Shown: positions 32,963-44,574 of the stretch, piece after piece | Layout: the number at the start of each line of letters is the position of its first letter | How positions within the stretch are numbered: the first letter of the stretch is position 1 | Source: Ctena decussata | Taxonomy: Eukaryota > Mollusca > Bivalvia > Lucinida > Lucinidae | Reading direction: 5' to 3' | Assembly (NCBI GenBank): GCA_963989385.1 | Contig: OZ022501.1 | Location: 20,918,102-20,982,101 of the forward strand | Length of the DNA: 64,000 bases | The notes under the pieces: model-generated | What the model saw: the letters and a program-made list of their open reading frames with translations, nothing else | Database searches by the model: none | What the model was told of the DNA's origin: nothing | Translations under genes and position numbers: made by a program

Positions 32963-34136
32963 GTAAGTTTGGTTCATGAGGCATTTTGATAAATGTTTTC
33001 AGAACTGAAATTACGGTGTGTAATACACCTCTGCGTATAACTGATAAGAATAACCGCTCCTAAACAGTTAATTGCTTGGATTCATCGAATGAGCATGAGC
33101 ACTTTGGAATATACTAGTACAATTTTGGGACAATTTCATGATTTTTTTTTTGTACCTATACATTCTCAATTTGGTTACGCCATCTAGTTCTGAAGAAAGG
33201 GAGTAAATGAAATGTTAGAACTGTTGTGAATAACTTCAACAGATGGAATCTAAATGGCCGCCAAGGTCTGCGAATAGTAATGGCTTAGATATTTACTGCA
33301 TTTATTAATGAGAAAACGAAAGCACGTCAGTACCAGGCATTTGGGTTTAAATTAAGCCAGTCCATTGAAATGTTTCTGTACCTTTACTACTAAATATACT
33401 GAAAGGATTTAAAAACTTCCATATTTTATTGCTGGCTGTTGATCTGTTCACTCATGACAGTGTTGAATATTTAACGACAAAATGCTTGAAGCTTATCAAA
33501 TTTAAAAATTACGCAGTTAATTCGTATCATTTACTTAAATGACGTCAGTAAAAGAGCGTTACGTCACTGAAATGCATAAGGCGATGCCGGCGTTATCTTA
33601 AGAAACACTCTTTGCGACCATTTCTTACTGTCTTAATATCGTGACGCCATCCACGTTGATTTGCAAGTATCATTGCGGATGATGCTGTCGCGCAAAGCCT
33701 ATTACGGAGACGGCGTCGACGTTAGTTAACGTCATGACCTCTGGTTTTTAATCTCGGTTAGGTGCTTTTCTGACGGTCTTTTGAGCTTCCTGTAAACAGT
33801 CCACGTCGTCTGAGATTTTAAATTGCCGAAATTAACACATAAAATTGTCACCCGACGTCACTTTTTGAAATTTCAGGATTTATCTGGCCCAAAACTCTAC
33901 GCCTGTTTGCGGTATTTAGGCGCGGTAGGCTAAATAAAGCCAAAGACCGAGTTCAAACTTTTAAAATTCAGTTTGATATTGTAAGAGAATTGTTTCATTA
34001 GAAAACTGTATACACGAAGCTATTCGTCCTTATGCAATCGGTTCTCAGAACACGAGGAGCACGTGTTTTTTCCTGACCGATTCGGTTGAACGATTTCAGA
34101 TTCGATATTTTGATATAATCAGGTACAAGAGAATAT

Positions 34137-34383
34137 ATATGAGCCGCGACACGAGAAAACCAACAATGTGGTTGTGCGCCCGGTTTAGACTCAGATCAGC
34201 CTGGGCATCCGCCCAGTTTGCCCAGACTCTTCGTTAAGTGCTCAAAGGGTAGCTAAGGGACTAAGGTACCTCCATGCGGACAGCGAAGACTCTGATCAGA
34301 CTGGGCGGATGCCCAGGCTGATCCGAGTCTGCGCTGGGCGCACAACCACATTGTTGGTTTTGTCATGTCGCGGCTCATATATT
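34137..34383. mobile_element. Palindromic MITE, copy 4
   Basis: Both ends are well kept: ATATGAGCCGCGACACGAGA and GTCATGTCGCGGCTCATAT. It lies about 410 bp upstream of the first certain regucalcin exon. Confidence 0.85.
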
Positions 34384-34794
34384 GTAAAAATTTGGTGGAC
34401 ATAGCTGCATTCATTATTGAGATATTCAAAATTAATGGGTGGAAGTTTTTAATCCTTTCAGTAGATGTACGAAGATAAAACCTTAGTAAATAGTCAGATA
34501 TGAACGCAAACAGTTTCGTCTCTTAAACTTGTCAAAAAAAAAATAAACTTGTCATGACAACCGTTTTCATTTGTCGTTAAAGCTTATGGACAGAGCATTT
34601 CATACTCAGCCAGGATGCAGAGCTACTGGGTAGGAGGGCATGTGCAGTTTGCCAAAATATTCTGACTACATTTTTGAAGTGAGTTGGGCAATTCACATGT
34701 AGGCTGGTCTTTTGATTGCTCAGTCTGTGTAGTTTTCTCCAGTTTTGTTTTAAGAAAGTAAGTATTTTTGACTATCTGAACAGAAACAGTCAGT

Positions 34795-34951
34795 ATGCCC
34801 ATAGAGACTGTAGTGGAGTGCGCCACACCTACGATCGGGGAAGGACCACATTGGGATGATGCCACACAGAGCCTACTCTGGGTCGACATCATTGATGGTA
34901 TATTGTTTAGGTGGGATTCGAAGACAGGGAAACACGAAACGCACAAGTTCG
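34795..34951 (+). CDS. Regucalcin-like exon 1 (residues 1-52)
   Basis: It starts at ATG 34795 and ends at donor G/GTAAGC. It contains the GEGPHWD motif with the metal ligand Glu16, and the LLWVDI strand typical of blade one. The preceding intron or leader has acceptor-like AG at 34783 and 34789. Confidence 0.88.
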
Positions 34952-37900
34952 GTAAGCAAAGATTACTATAACTGTATTTATCTGTTTGCTGTTTTGCCGT
35001 TAAAGACAAAAACGGGTATTAAAACTTTGCGAAATCGTTAAAAACTGCACTATTAATCCTTTGTACAATCATCATGTTTGCGGATATTCAAGTTTGCGCA
35101 TTTATGTTGACCGCGAAAATCGCAAATATTAGTACACCTCGAACATTTGTACAATTACAGTATGCTACAGTGTTGAGCCATATTTTTCACACACACAAAT
35201 AAAAATGTATTCGCTGGAGAAATAAGAAGAATTTGCTTAATATTGATATATTGCTAAAATCTGCTGTACATTTCAGACACGTCTGTATCCTTTGTTGTTC
35301 CATGTCAGAAAGGTGGTTATCTAGTTGGTCTAGGAAAGACTGTGTCTCATTTTGACTGGGAAACCAAGAAGATAACTAAACTTGCTTCAGTTGACGAGGG
35401 CAAGAATACCCGGATGAATCCCTTCTTATATCTTATGAACATCCTTTCCAGCTTAAATGATTGATTTGATGGCTATAGGTTATTTGATGATTATAGGTTA
35501 AGAACTTGATAACATATTTGTATAAGGGTCTGTTTGCAAGTGTAATTGTATTTTGTGTTATTGTATACATGTGACTGGTGACAGTCCTTTGACTGGACTT
35601 TATACCAATAAAATTGATTTGATTTGATTTTGATTTGATTGAATGACGCTAAATGTGACGCGTCTGGGAGACTGTGGTGCGGTTAGTGTTTATAATAAGT
35701 TAGATCCTGCAGATGGGTTACTGAACATACACATTTTCATATGGTGCAGTCTGCTATGGTCCACCATGCTGGCCAAGGACTTTTGTGGATAAGCTATAGG
35801 TTTTTCCTGTTGGCTTTGATGTAGCTTTTTATAGCAAAGATGAAAGGCACATTCGGCATAACTACTGGGTAAACCCGGGCAAAACCCAGGATTCCTTGGG
35901 CTACTCAAAGACATGCATATATGAGCCGCGACACGAGAAAACCAACAATGTGGTTGTGCGCCCAGCACAGACTCAGATCAGACTCTTCGCTAGGCGCTTA
36001 TAGGATAGCTTAGAGTCTAAGCTACCCCCATGCGGACAGCGTAGACTCTGATCAGTCTGGGCGGATGCTCAGGCTGATCTGAGTCTGCGCTGGGCGCACA
36101 ACCACATTGTTGGTTTTGTCATGTCGCGGCTCATATATCATAACTTATGTATAACACAGAAGCCAATTTGAACTTCAAGACGGCCCCCGAAATGATTTAG
36201 CTTGGCATGCATCCTGTGAAGTCATACAATGATTCTATCGAACTATTGCTAAGTTCCATGCTTTTATCAAAAAGTGCACAGTCTGCCAAAACTTGTTACA
36301 TATCTGCCCTGCTTTATCTAATGTTGCGACACTCCACGCTCTCAAGCTCAATCAAATCTAATTTAAAAAATAAGTCAAAATGAACCCAGTGACGCCAAAG
36401 GACCAGAAAATATATCTATATCAGGATATATCTATATCATTATAAAGAATCGGGAAGATTTTAACGGTCGCCACGTGGCACTTATCACCAGATGCATTGA
36501 AGGTACACTAAATCTGAGCCGCGACAGATAAAACCGACAAACTCTGAACAGAGTCTTCGCTGTCCGCATGGCGGTAGCTTAGACCCATAGCTACCCTTTA
36601 AGCTCTTAGCGACGAGTCTGATCAGACTAAACTGACGCCCGGGCTGATCTGAGTCTGCACTGGGCGCACAACCACATTGATGTTTTTCTCGTGTCGCGGC
36701 TCAGTTTTGAAGTAAAATTCTATAGAAAACCAGAAGCGCATCAGAGAAACGAAAATAGCAGACATGGTTCCGTGTTCATGCGCAGTGTTGTAGTGTTGCA
36801 ACACTGCGTTCGCCCCTAGCATCGGCTTCAGTTGAACACTATTTTCAGACTGACGTCGTGTGAGTCAAGTGATCCCAACGGACCAGAAAATAAGTACGAG
36901 CAAGCTTGTTACGGCCGGCAAATGGCACTTTACACCGGCTGCAGGGGCGATAGAAGGAGCCACTGGATAGACTCGGAAGACTTGCGATTTACGACCGTTT
37001 TAACAGTATTTGAATCATCTGAACGATGATAGTGAAAGGCTGTGCGCAATGAACCCTGTTTGCAGTTGGGAAAAATCCCCCTAGTCGGATTCAAACCCAG
37101 GACCCCTAGATCACCAGGACAAAGCTTAACCCACTGAGCCGCCGGAGACTGTTCATGTGCAGTACTGTGATGATACAATACTGCCCAGGTAGAGCAGTGA
37201 AAAAAACCCACAAACAACCCCGTCCGTACCTACTGCAAGCACAGTAGGCTCTTTGCCCTATTATCCAAAGGAGTATGACGCCCCATCACTGAAAGCTACC
37301 CAGCACCATCGCCAAACCACGGCCTACCCGCCCCTGCCCGCACCCCCACCCACTCCGAGTATCTTGTACTTAGGCTTTACAAACTTTAAACTCTTAAAAT
37401 TTTCACATTATCTCCATTTCAATTAAAATATAGCGATTTTCAAGAAACCAATTTTACCGTACCTGTCCTGTCTTTTTAAATATTTCTTCATAAGTATTTT
37501 TGTTATGCTTGTTATGCCATCATTGTTTTCACTGCACAATGACAAAATTAAAAGAATCGTTACGCGCCCACTAGCCGTTTACGACGATTTACGGACGATT
37601 CCTATGAAAACCCCAGTATCCTGAGTTCCGGTTCAAATTCTCGCATCAGAAGGAGGAGTCAAATTTCAATTTCCTTGTCTTGCAACCTTGCCTAGGGGCT
37701 CTCCTAGTGTCTGGAGCACTGAATCTGGGAAGTAATTATTCACAAACTAACTCTAAATGACTTTGAACTTTTTAATGATGTTATTTTAATATGTTACTCT
37801 GCGAAAACGAAAAATTACCCCATGCATATTCAAACGACCTTTGTAGCATGTGTAGCCTTCAGAAACCAAAACGAATAAGGCTGTTCAGTAGGCAAATACT

Positions 37901-40900
37901 CTTAATTTAAATGGTCATAACTTGTGTACTTGTCATGACAACACCAGGAATTTCATGTGTAGCAACTTTTTTAACCTAGTAAATATTTATACATTTCAGG
38001 GACCATGGCCCACGAAGTTACTCCTGCAAATCTTGAACATGAACAGGGTGCGCTATATTCATTTGAGGTAAACGGTGTCGTCCGCAAACACAAAGATAAA
38101 GTAAGCATATCAAACGGGCTTGCATGGACTGCAGATAATAAGACTATGTTCTATATTGATTCGATTCCAAGAAAGGTTTGGGCATATGACTTCGACTTAG
38201 TTAAAGGAACAATGAGTAAGTACAGCTATCCGGGTAATCCAAGCAATGCCCAGGGGCCATATTTATAAAGCGACTTAAGTCGTTGCTATGCTGCTTCCTA
38301 AGGTGGAGTTTCTATGAAAGAGATTCCCTACAGTTATGAAATTTGCTCTGGAGGAACAGTGTAAAAGATTGTTCCTACAGAGAAAATTTCATAGCTGTTG
38401 GGAATCACTTTCATAGAAATTCAGCCTCAGCAACAGCATAGCAAGCACTTATAAGTTGTTTTATAAATATGGCTTAGGTATTCTTCGAGTTATTAAACTT
38501 GGTTTAAAGGTTTAAGGTCCATTGACAGTTTCACTGCAATTTTTTTTTATTTTCCCACAAAGCGCTGCACCGTCTTTGGGGAGTGAAATTTTCGGCTAAC
38601 CAAAATATGTCAATTTTCTCTTTTCCAAACTAGTCAATTTTTAAGACAATAATGATTGTTTTACGTGTCCCGATCTTTAGAAACTTTACGATGTATCCTC
38701 GGTTGTGTTTCTTCTGTAGCCCATTGTGTATTATTTCTCATATTTCGCTGCTGAAAGGGCCGGGAAACCCTAAATCGTACATCCATCGCTGAAAATGACT
38801 GTAATAACTTTTACCCATTTTGATAACTTCTGGAGTTTCAGTACGTTAACAAAGCATTTTAAAATGCATTAAAACAAATGCAAAAAAAAAAAAAAAAATG
38901 CCCCGTTGACTCGTCTACCGCTGCTTGGACATATCCATCCTTGACATAAGGGGTTTCATATGATAATATTAATTTTCTTTTTCGTTCATTTTAGAGAAAT
39001 TCTAGTATTAAATGCAAACACTGTAGGTGCTGATCGGCCCTGCGTGTTGCAGCGTCTGGTATGGGTCTACTGTGTTTGCCTAGGTCCTTTTTATGGTTCC
39101 CAGGAGTTCCATTGCAATTTTGCCTCTTTTTTGATGAATTACACAGCTTCCTGTGGAACCATTATTAGAGATTTTAGCATTAACAAGTCTATGTAGACTT
39201 ATACATTGCAAAGAGGTTTTGATATTGATTTTGAAAAAAAAATTACATCTGCGCACTTACTCGCACTAACTCACCCAAGAGGGGTGAGTGGAATTTTTGG
39301 TCCTCCAAAATACATCTATTTTTCATTTTTTTTTATTTACTAGTTCATTTTGTTAAATAGGATTAAAATGAAATAAACACTACGGCTGCTCATATTATGC
39401 AATAATAGGTAAAACGTATGCTAGCCTCATTTAAGAAAAAGAGGGTCTACGTACCCCACCTACTTTTCAATTTTTCAGCTAAAGACTTTCTTTTCTCACG
39501 TGCCTCAGCATGCCATTCATTTATAATGTGTATATTGATAGTACACATATACCTGTAAAGTGTCTTGCTGAGGTGGGGGACATCTGCACAAAATTTTCCA
39601 TATATTCAAGCATAAAAGACCAAAAGTTAAGTCTGTGTGCTAAATAATCGAAAAAAAAAATGTGCCAATTATAGGGAGTTTTAAGCAACACATTCCAAAG
39701 GAAATTTTGAAGTATAATGAAGTTTCATTTTCGACCACTTTATAGGCAACTGTCAGGGGTCATTTATCGGTTTTGTAATTACAAGTGTTTTATTATAATT
39801 TCACATACAAAACAAATCACATTCTTTTCTGTTACTCCATTTTTTCAGGTAATGAACGGGTAGCGATAGATTTTGGTGGTGACGAAACTCTTGATAAATA
39901 CGGCTATCCAGATGGGATGACTATTGACACAGAGGACAAGTTATGGGTTGCTTGTTATAGTGTTGGGAAAGTCATCAGATTCGACCCTACAACAGGTAAT
40001 CAAACAGTTTAATATGAGCCGTTACATGAAAAAACCCAATAAAGTGGTTGTGCACCCGGCACAGACTCAAATCAGCCTGGGCATCCGCCCAGTCTAGAGA
40101 GAGTCTTTGTAGTGCACTGAAAAGGAAGGTAAGGGTATAAGCTACCTCCATGCGGACAGCGAAGACTCTGAGCAGACTGGGCGGATACTCAGGCTGACCT
40201 GAGTTTGCGCTAGGCGCACAACCACTTTGTTGGCTTTCTCGTGTTGCGGCTCAATTATATGTTCGCTAATGTGACGTAAGATAATCAGAAACTCATTAAA
40301 GATACGTTAAAGGTACATACAATGACTGCATGCGTTTTGTTACCTTCCAAGAACCCGTTTCAGTGATTTCAAGTTGGGTGAAATAATTTAGACTTTTCAG
40401 TATGTCAAACTATTTTAGTCAATATTTGTATAGCTGTATATGCTTTGTTTACAAACATAATGGTCTGATAAGCATGTATTTTTTAAAAAAAAAGTAAGGA
40501 GGAAAATTCTCCGGAACTGACACAATTTAATCCCAGATCCAACCCAAGACACCATGCAGGAAATAGACAACACAAAACCAGCCACCACCTAAGACAACAC
40601 CAGCGGCAGCCATGCGAACAGTCACCTCCCATGCAGGCGGCTAACGGGCCGCCCAAACACCACAAACAACACACCAACAACAAACACAGCAACCAACAAC
40701 ACCTAAAACAATATAAAAGAACCAAAACAGAACTGTCGTCTTGGGATGGCAAGTAATGAAATCACTGGGTGCTTAACCGGCCTGCGGTCAACCAACCCTC
40801 GCCCCCAGCTTCTTAAACTGGTTCCGCAGTTGTCCACAGTGTGTATGACAACTGATAAGGACTACTGTTGCGACGGCTTTCATTGGATAATGCATTAGCC

Positions 40901-43020
40901 AATCAGCAAGTCCGTAACAAATGAAATTAGCCTTATTAATACTATCGACTCCTAATTACAACATTTTTGGGGTATTTCACTACCTTACATCCACATTGCT
41001 CCTTCTTTAAAATAAACTACGAAACAAATCTTTGTTGGTTGAGATAGATGTATAAAATCTCGCATGAACTCTCGCTAGATCTCACGGGCAGAATATTGAC
41101 CTTTTGGATTAGTCATTACCTGTCCCTATATGCGGTAGCTATAAGGGAAGAGAACCAGTCTAATAAAACCGATGATTTGCCTCCCCAAATGAAACGTATA
41201 GTACAATCATTCCCATTCTAATACACTTTTTCATATTTTCACATGTAAAATTAAAATCTTAAAACGTTCCTGATTAGTTTGCACCCTAAGCAGGTGCTTT
41301 CAGCTACCTCAAACCTAATGTCAACCATTATATGAGAAGAAACGTCTTGAAACTTTGACTGGGTTTACGGCAATTTATCATACATGTAGAATATACTGTC
41401 ATAAATGTTTGACGTTATTCAAATAGACGTCACGTAATATATGAGCCACGACACGAGAAAACCAACAAAGTGGTTGTGCGCCCAGTGCAGACTCAGATCA
41501 GCCTGGTCATTCGCTGTCCGCATGGAGGTAGCATAGACCCTTCGCCACCCTTTAAGCGCTTAGCGAAGAGTGATCAGACTGGGAAGATGCCCAGGCTGAT
41601 CTGAGTCTGCGCTGGGCGCACAACCACTTTGTTGGTTTTCTTGTGTCGCGGCTCATTTGTAAGTGAGTAGGAATGTTGATCCGAAGGTTCTGCTGGAACA
41701 ACCACCGGCTTCGACTCACATGCTTTCTCGCGCTTTCATACTGACATTTTGTGCTTTGTCATGTCTTTATGTAAACTGCCGTTATGCTCTGAAGTTACGT
41801 TTATTCACCATACACTGTAAAAAATGGTTTAGAATCAATGCAAAAAATGCAGTCCGATTTTTTATGTGTTTAAATGGTAACATGTTCAATTCGCAACATG
41901 TTAAGGTTTATGTTTAGAAATTAAACATGTACAAAACTGGTTATATCTACCTTTTATTATGAAAATGTCCTCTGTCAATATTTTTGTCTCTTTTTTTTTT
42001 TTTTTTTTTTCGTTCTTCAACGGGGAAAAGAGAGAATGGATTCATCCGAAACGCGTAACAGAATAAAACGTGTTTAGCAGACTTTGTCCAGGAAAATAAT
42101 AGAAAAGTCGTACATGTTTAACTATATGACATATTCCTAAACATGTTTACACCTAAACATGTAACCACATGTGTTTTATAGCTAAACGCGATTTTTACAG
42201 TGTACTGAAAACTTCGCATACCTGAATGATTGCTGTTTCACCTATGTCAGCCTGTCAGTCTATGCACTTTTTAAGATTTTCATCCCCATAGGTGATGGAA
42301 TTACAAACGTTTGTGGTCATAATCATGCTATTTTCATGTACATGTATTTGAATTTCTCGAGTCGCTGTGATTGTGTTGGCAGACGGGCCCCGCGGGCTTG
42401 TGCAAATTATATTTTATTTACATCCTTTGAGATCAGGGGATAGATTCTAAGAAATCTAAAATTTGAGATCGATTTAGACTATTTTTCTAGATCTTCGTCT
42501 TTTATATTATTTGGATCCTTTTGAAACTAATCAGTCTTTGAATCGACTGCCCAATTAAAATTAAGAAATTACAGTATGCTTTTTCTGGTTTCGTCACCAG
42601 ATATTGTCAGGGTCACTGACGAGGTTTTATTGGCCGAAACTACGTAGTCTGGCCCATGTTCCTACTTCTGTATGTATTCTCTGCTCTTGAAGGAACTATT
42701 TTAGATTTTAATTGTGTTCAGACAACTTCCTCGAGCTCCGGCCAATGTTCACTTGACTCAACATTGTAGCTTGCTGGATTTTGTTTCATACAACCCATGT
42801 TTACTATATTGAAGGTAAAGAACTGCAGACTATAAACATTCCCGCCAAGAGAACAACTTCCTGTTGTTGGGGAGGAAAGAACCTGGATGAAATGTACGTC
42901 ACATCCGCCAGGTTTGGTATGTCAGAAGAGGAGAAGACGGAAACCCCTTTAGCAGGATCAGTCTTCAAAGTTACAGGCCTGGGGTTCAAGGGACTATCTG
43001 CATATTTATATAAGGGGTGA
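34795..43020 (+). CDS. Regucalcin / SMP-30-like (gluconolactonase family) gene, exon 2 interrupted
   Basis: Coding exons: 34795-34951, 35277-35419 plus 35645-35681 (one exon split by an insertion), 38000-38215, 39849-39995 and 42815-43020. All four introns are GT..AG and phase 1. Without the insertion the exons sum to 906 nt, a 301-residue protein; human regucalcin has 299. The family is a six-bladed beta-propeller that binds Ca2+ or Zn2+ and, in vertebrates, acts as a cytosolic calcium-binding lactonase. The metal and catalytic residues of the family are all visible: Glu16 (GEGPHWD), Arg98 and Asn100 (RMN|D), Glu118 (GTMAHE), Asn151 (ISNGLAW) and Asp206 (PDGMTID). The C-terminus [14 protein letters not shown] aligns with the vertebrate end. 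The insertion puts an in-frame TGA 14 codons after Asn100, so this copy as read would give a truncated, inactive protein. AATAAA candidates lie at about 43,202, 43,218 and 43,230. Confidence 0.9.
35277..35681 (+). CDS. Regucalcin-like exon 2 (residues 53-113), split by insertion 35420-35640
   Basis: The acceptor is TTTCAG/AC and the donor is G/GTTAGT. The left coding part (35277-35419) ends ..TRMN and the right part (35645-35681) begins [12 protein letters not shown]. Placed end to end they restore the RxND(G/A)KxDxxGRLW motif of the family without a frame change. The split has no GT..AG boundaries, so it is not an ordinary intron. Confidence 0.88.
35420..35640 (+). mobile_element. 5'-truncated retrotransposon 3' end inserted in regucalcin exon 2
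   Basis: About 221 bp that end with AATAAA (35607) and a TTGATTTGATTTGATTTTGA tail, the form of a non-LTR retrotransposon or SINE 3' end. The flanks share TGAAT (35415-35419 and 35640-35644), a possible short target duplication, though its last bases overlap the tail. With one duplication copy the added length is 225 nt, divisible by three, but it carries TGA at 35462-35464 in frame. Confidence 0.8.
35917..36138. mobile_element. Palindromic MITE, copy 5 (regucalcin intron 2)
   Basis: The ends are ATATGAGCCGCGACACGAGA and TCATGTCGCGGCTCATAT. It is shortened in the middle of the left half. Confidence 0.85.
36514..36704. mobile_element. Palindromic MITE, copy 6 (regucalcin intron 2)
   Basis: The ends are TGAGCCGCGACAGATAAAAC and TTTCTCGTGTCGCGGCTCA. 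It has lost about 50 bp after the left end. Confidence 0.8.
37064..37340 (-). mobile_element. tRNA-like SINE head plus CAGCACCATCGC repeat
   Basis: On the minus strand a tRNA-like head starts CTCCGGCGGCTCAGTGGG (box A) with box B GGGTTTGAATCC at about 37,088. Downstream on the plus strand, 37,200-37,330 is a copy of the repeat seen at 10,370, with CTGCAAGCACAGTAGGCTC and CCCAGCACCATCGCC. Confidence 0.5.
38000..38215 (+). CDS. Regucalcin-like exon 3 (residues 113-185)
   Basis: The acceptor is TTTCAG/GG and the donor is A/GTAAGT. It encodes GTMAHE (Glu118), HEQGALYSF, and ISNGLAW with metal ligand Asn151. It also encodes the FYIDS and DFDL.KG strands expected before the next blade. Confidence 0.9.
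38256..38473. mobile_element. Fold-back MITE in regucalcin intron 3
   Basis: The arms are inverted copies: CCATATTTATAAA..GCTATGCTG on the left and CAGCATAGC..TTTATAAATATGG on the right. The inner arms (TTTCTATGAAAG.GATTCCC, ATGAAATTT) also pair, around a GGAACA..TGTTCC loop. It starts 41 bp after the exon 3 donor. Confidence 0.7.
39849..39995 (+). CDS. Regucalcin-like exon 4 (residues 185-234)
   Basis: The acceptor is TTTCAG/GT and the donor is G/GTAATC. It encodes PDGMTID with the catalytic and metal-binding Asp206, followed by [17 protein letters not shown], very close to vertebrate regucalcin. Confidence 0.92.
40012..40256. mobile_element. Palindromic MITE, copy 7 (regucalcin intron 4)
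   Basis: The ends are ATATGAGCCGTTACATGAAA and TTCTCGTGTTGCGGCTCAAT. It begins about 16 bp after the exon 4 donor. Confidence 0.8.
40490..40790. repeat. CA-rich low-complexity repeat fragment
   Basis: It opens with GGAGGAAAATTCTCCGGAACTGACACAATT and is rich in AACAACACC. The minus-strand frame here is a low-complexity artefact. A related fragment starts near 12,700. Confidence 0.4.
41437..41657. mobile_element. Palindromic MITE, copy 8 (regucalcin intron 4)
   Basis: The ends are ATATGAGCCACGACACGAGA and TTTTCTTGTGTCGCGGCTCA. Confidence 0.82.
41811..42204. mobile_element. Small TIR element, TACACTGTAAAAA ends (regucalcin intron 4)
   Basis: The left end TACACTGTAAAAAATGG is mirrored by ATTTTTACAGTGTA on the right. 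Interior ACATGTTTA/TAAACATGT motifs repeat. A long T-run (about 41,991-42,010) lies inside. Confidence 0.55.
42815..43020 (+). CDS. Regucalcin-like exon 5 (residues 234-301, stop)
   Basis: The acceptor is TTGAAG/GT. It encodes [10 protein letters not shown], the conserved [21 protein letters not shown], and the final [14 protein letters not shown] before TGA 43018-43020. It is complete. Confidence 0.92.
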
Positions 43021-43260
43021 CTCGAAGGTCTGTAAGGTTTTGCTCTGGAACTGCCTTATGCTTTTATATGATGATTGACTGTATGCCTTTGATATTGCTG
43101 CCATCCAAAAGTTTTGTGCTTCAAATCATGATTCACTACTGGTGCTACGTGTATTCGCGTTTAGTCAGTAGATAATTGGCGACGGATACCAATTGAAAAC
43201 AAATAAATGAAATAGAAATAAATAAGAAAATAAATACAGAGTTAAATGACATCCAAGCAG
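43021..43260 (+). other. Probable 3' untranslated region of the regucalcin-like gene
   Basis: AATAAA hexamers occur at about 43,202, 43,218 and 43,230. The exact polyadenylation site is not determinable here. Confidence 0.45.
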
Positions 43261-43274
43261 GAATACAACCTTGA

Positions 43275-43316
43275 ATCAACCTTGATTCAACGTCATGACG
43301 TTGAATCAAGGTTGAT
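43275..43316. repeat. Perfect 42-bp palindrome
   Basis: Two 21 bp arms meet at CGTCA|TGACG with no mismatch and no loop, running from ATCAACCTTG to CAAGGTTGAT. Confidence 0.85.
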
Positions 43317-43318
43317 AT

Positions 43319-43466
43319 AGAGGATCTTACATGAGTGTCATGTATTATTGAATTTATTAAACGAGTTGGGGAAAAGATAAGATGCGAGGCCCTGCCGAGC
43401 ATCTTATCGTTTTCACCAACGAGTTTGATAAATTCAATGATACATGAGCACGAATGCAAGATTCTA
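43319..43466. mobile_element. Fold-back MITE, about 148 bp
   Basis: The arms AGGATCTTACATGAG..ATGTATTATTGAATTTATTAAA and the inverted TTTGATAAATTCAATGATACAT..GCAAGATTCT pair along almost their whole length. The loop region is AAGATGCGAGGCCCTGCCGAG. A CCCACTGGG end at about 43,690 suggests it sits inside a larger CpG repeat. Confidence 0.65.
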
Positions 43467-43699
43467 TTTATCATATGACACTAATATCACATTTTTTAAG
43501 CAAATTTTGCATTGAAACGTCATGATTTCCCCATTAGAAAAAGCGACATTTTATGAACGTCAACGCATAACGCTACGACGCAATTTGCATATTTAATCCA
43601 CTAGTGGATTATCGATTTTAATGCATGGCTTTATTACACTCTCAGATGCGACGTCATATGATAAACAAGGTTTATTCAATGTTGTGTGCCCACTGGGAT

Positions 43700-44574
43700 T
43701 GTAATATAAAGGTACATTTACCAAATTTAGTCTGTTATGTGTGATTTTCTGTATATAACTTTTTCAGTTTCGGTGAAGACCCAACCAATAGAATTACTTT
43801 TTAACATAAACACACTACATGTACCCACCTGTAGGCACACTAAAGTGGATTGTCATGTCTAGCAATGTCAATTAGTTATATTTTTATTATGACTATTTTT
43901 CACAAATGCACAATTGGTTGTGGGCATATTTCTGTGATAGTGTTAGCCGAAATAGTTTTAGAATTTGTCCACCTTTTGTGGTAAGAGTTACTTTAGTGAA
44001 GCAGATTTTAGTTGAAAACGATGTTTTAGACATGCTATTGGCAGATAGGCTATATTACCATTAGGAGTAGGTAAGGTCTCATGTTATGCCTAGAATTCAA
44101 GCAAGGGTTAAAAAGGGCGCTACGTAGGGTTAAGGGTGGACAGATGAAGTAAATCAACCTCTGCCCAAGGTAAAAACATAACTGACGTAATTTTACATAC
44201 TCGGTAGGACAAAGATTAACTGTAATGGCTCATAGAACATAAATACTCAGTTCAGCTTGCGATTCCGAGTAGTATGATCGGTGTCATCACTAATCGCTAT
44301 ACAAAATCCTTAAAACAGTAGATTGTTAATGCGATCAAGGAAGTTTCTGATCAGATTACGTGACTACTCGAAACCCGACACGTACATATACTTGATGTGG
44401 AAACGTCTATCGCACTAAATTTATTCATATTTATATTTATAAGGGTACATGTAGACCTAGTTTTTGAAGGGCAACATCGTCCAGAGAAGGAAACTTGAAG
44501 TCAAAAGTTGTAACCTTCATTAGAAATAGCGGAAACAAAACACAATGCACCCACATGCTGCTAGCACATGCACA
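43700..44574. other. No gene seen
   Basis: AT-rich sequence. No splice-bounded open frame resembled a known domain. Confidence 0.45.

Noticed and set aside
33540..33860. Several TGACGTCA/ACGTCA motifs as CRE-type regulatory sites for the regucalcin-like gene
   Set aside because: ACGT-rich motifs are abundant in repeats throughout the window, and no core promoter is evident here.
35420..35644. The insert in regucalcin exon 2 as an ordinary intron
   Set aside because: The borders are CC..TT/GA, not GT..AG or GC..AG. No internal donor/acceptor pair restores the motif, and the insert ends in a retrotransposon-like tail.
40483..40752. Cys/Leu/Trp-rich 89-codon frame on the minus strand, membrane-protein-like
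   Set aside because: The underlying DNA is CA-rich low-complexity repeat; the composition follows from that.
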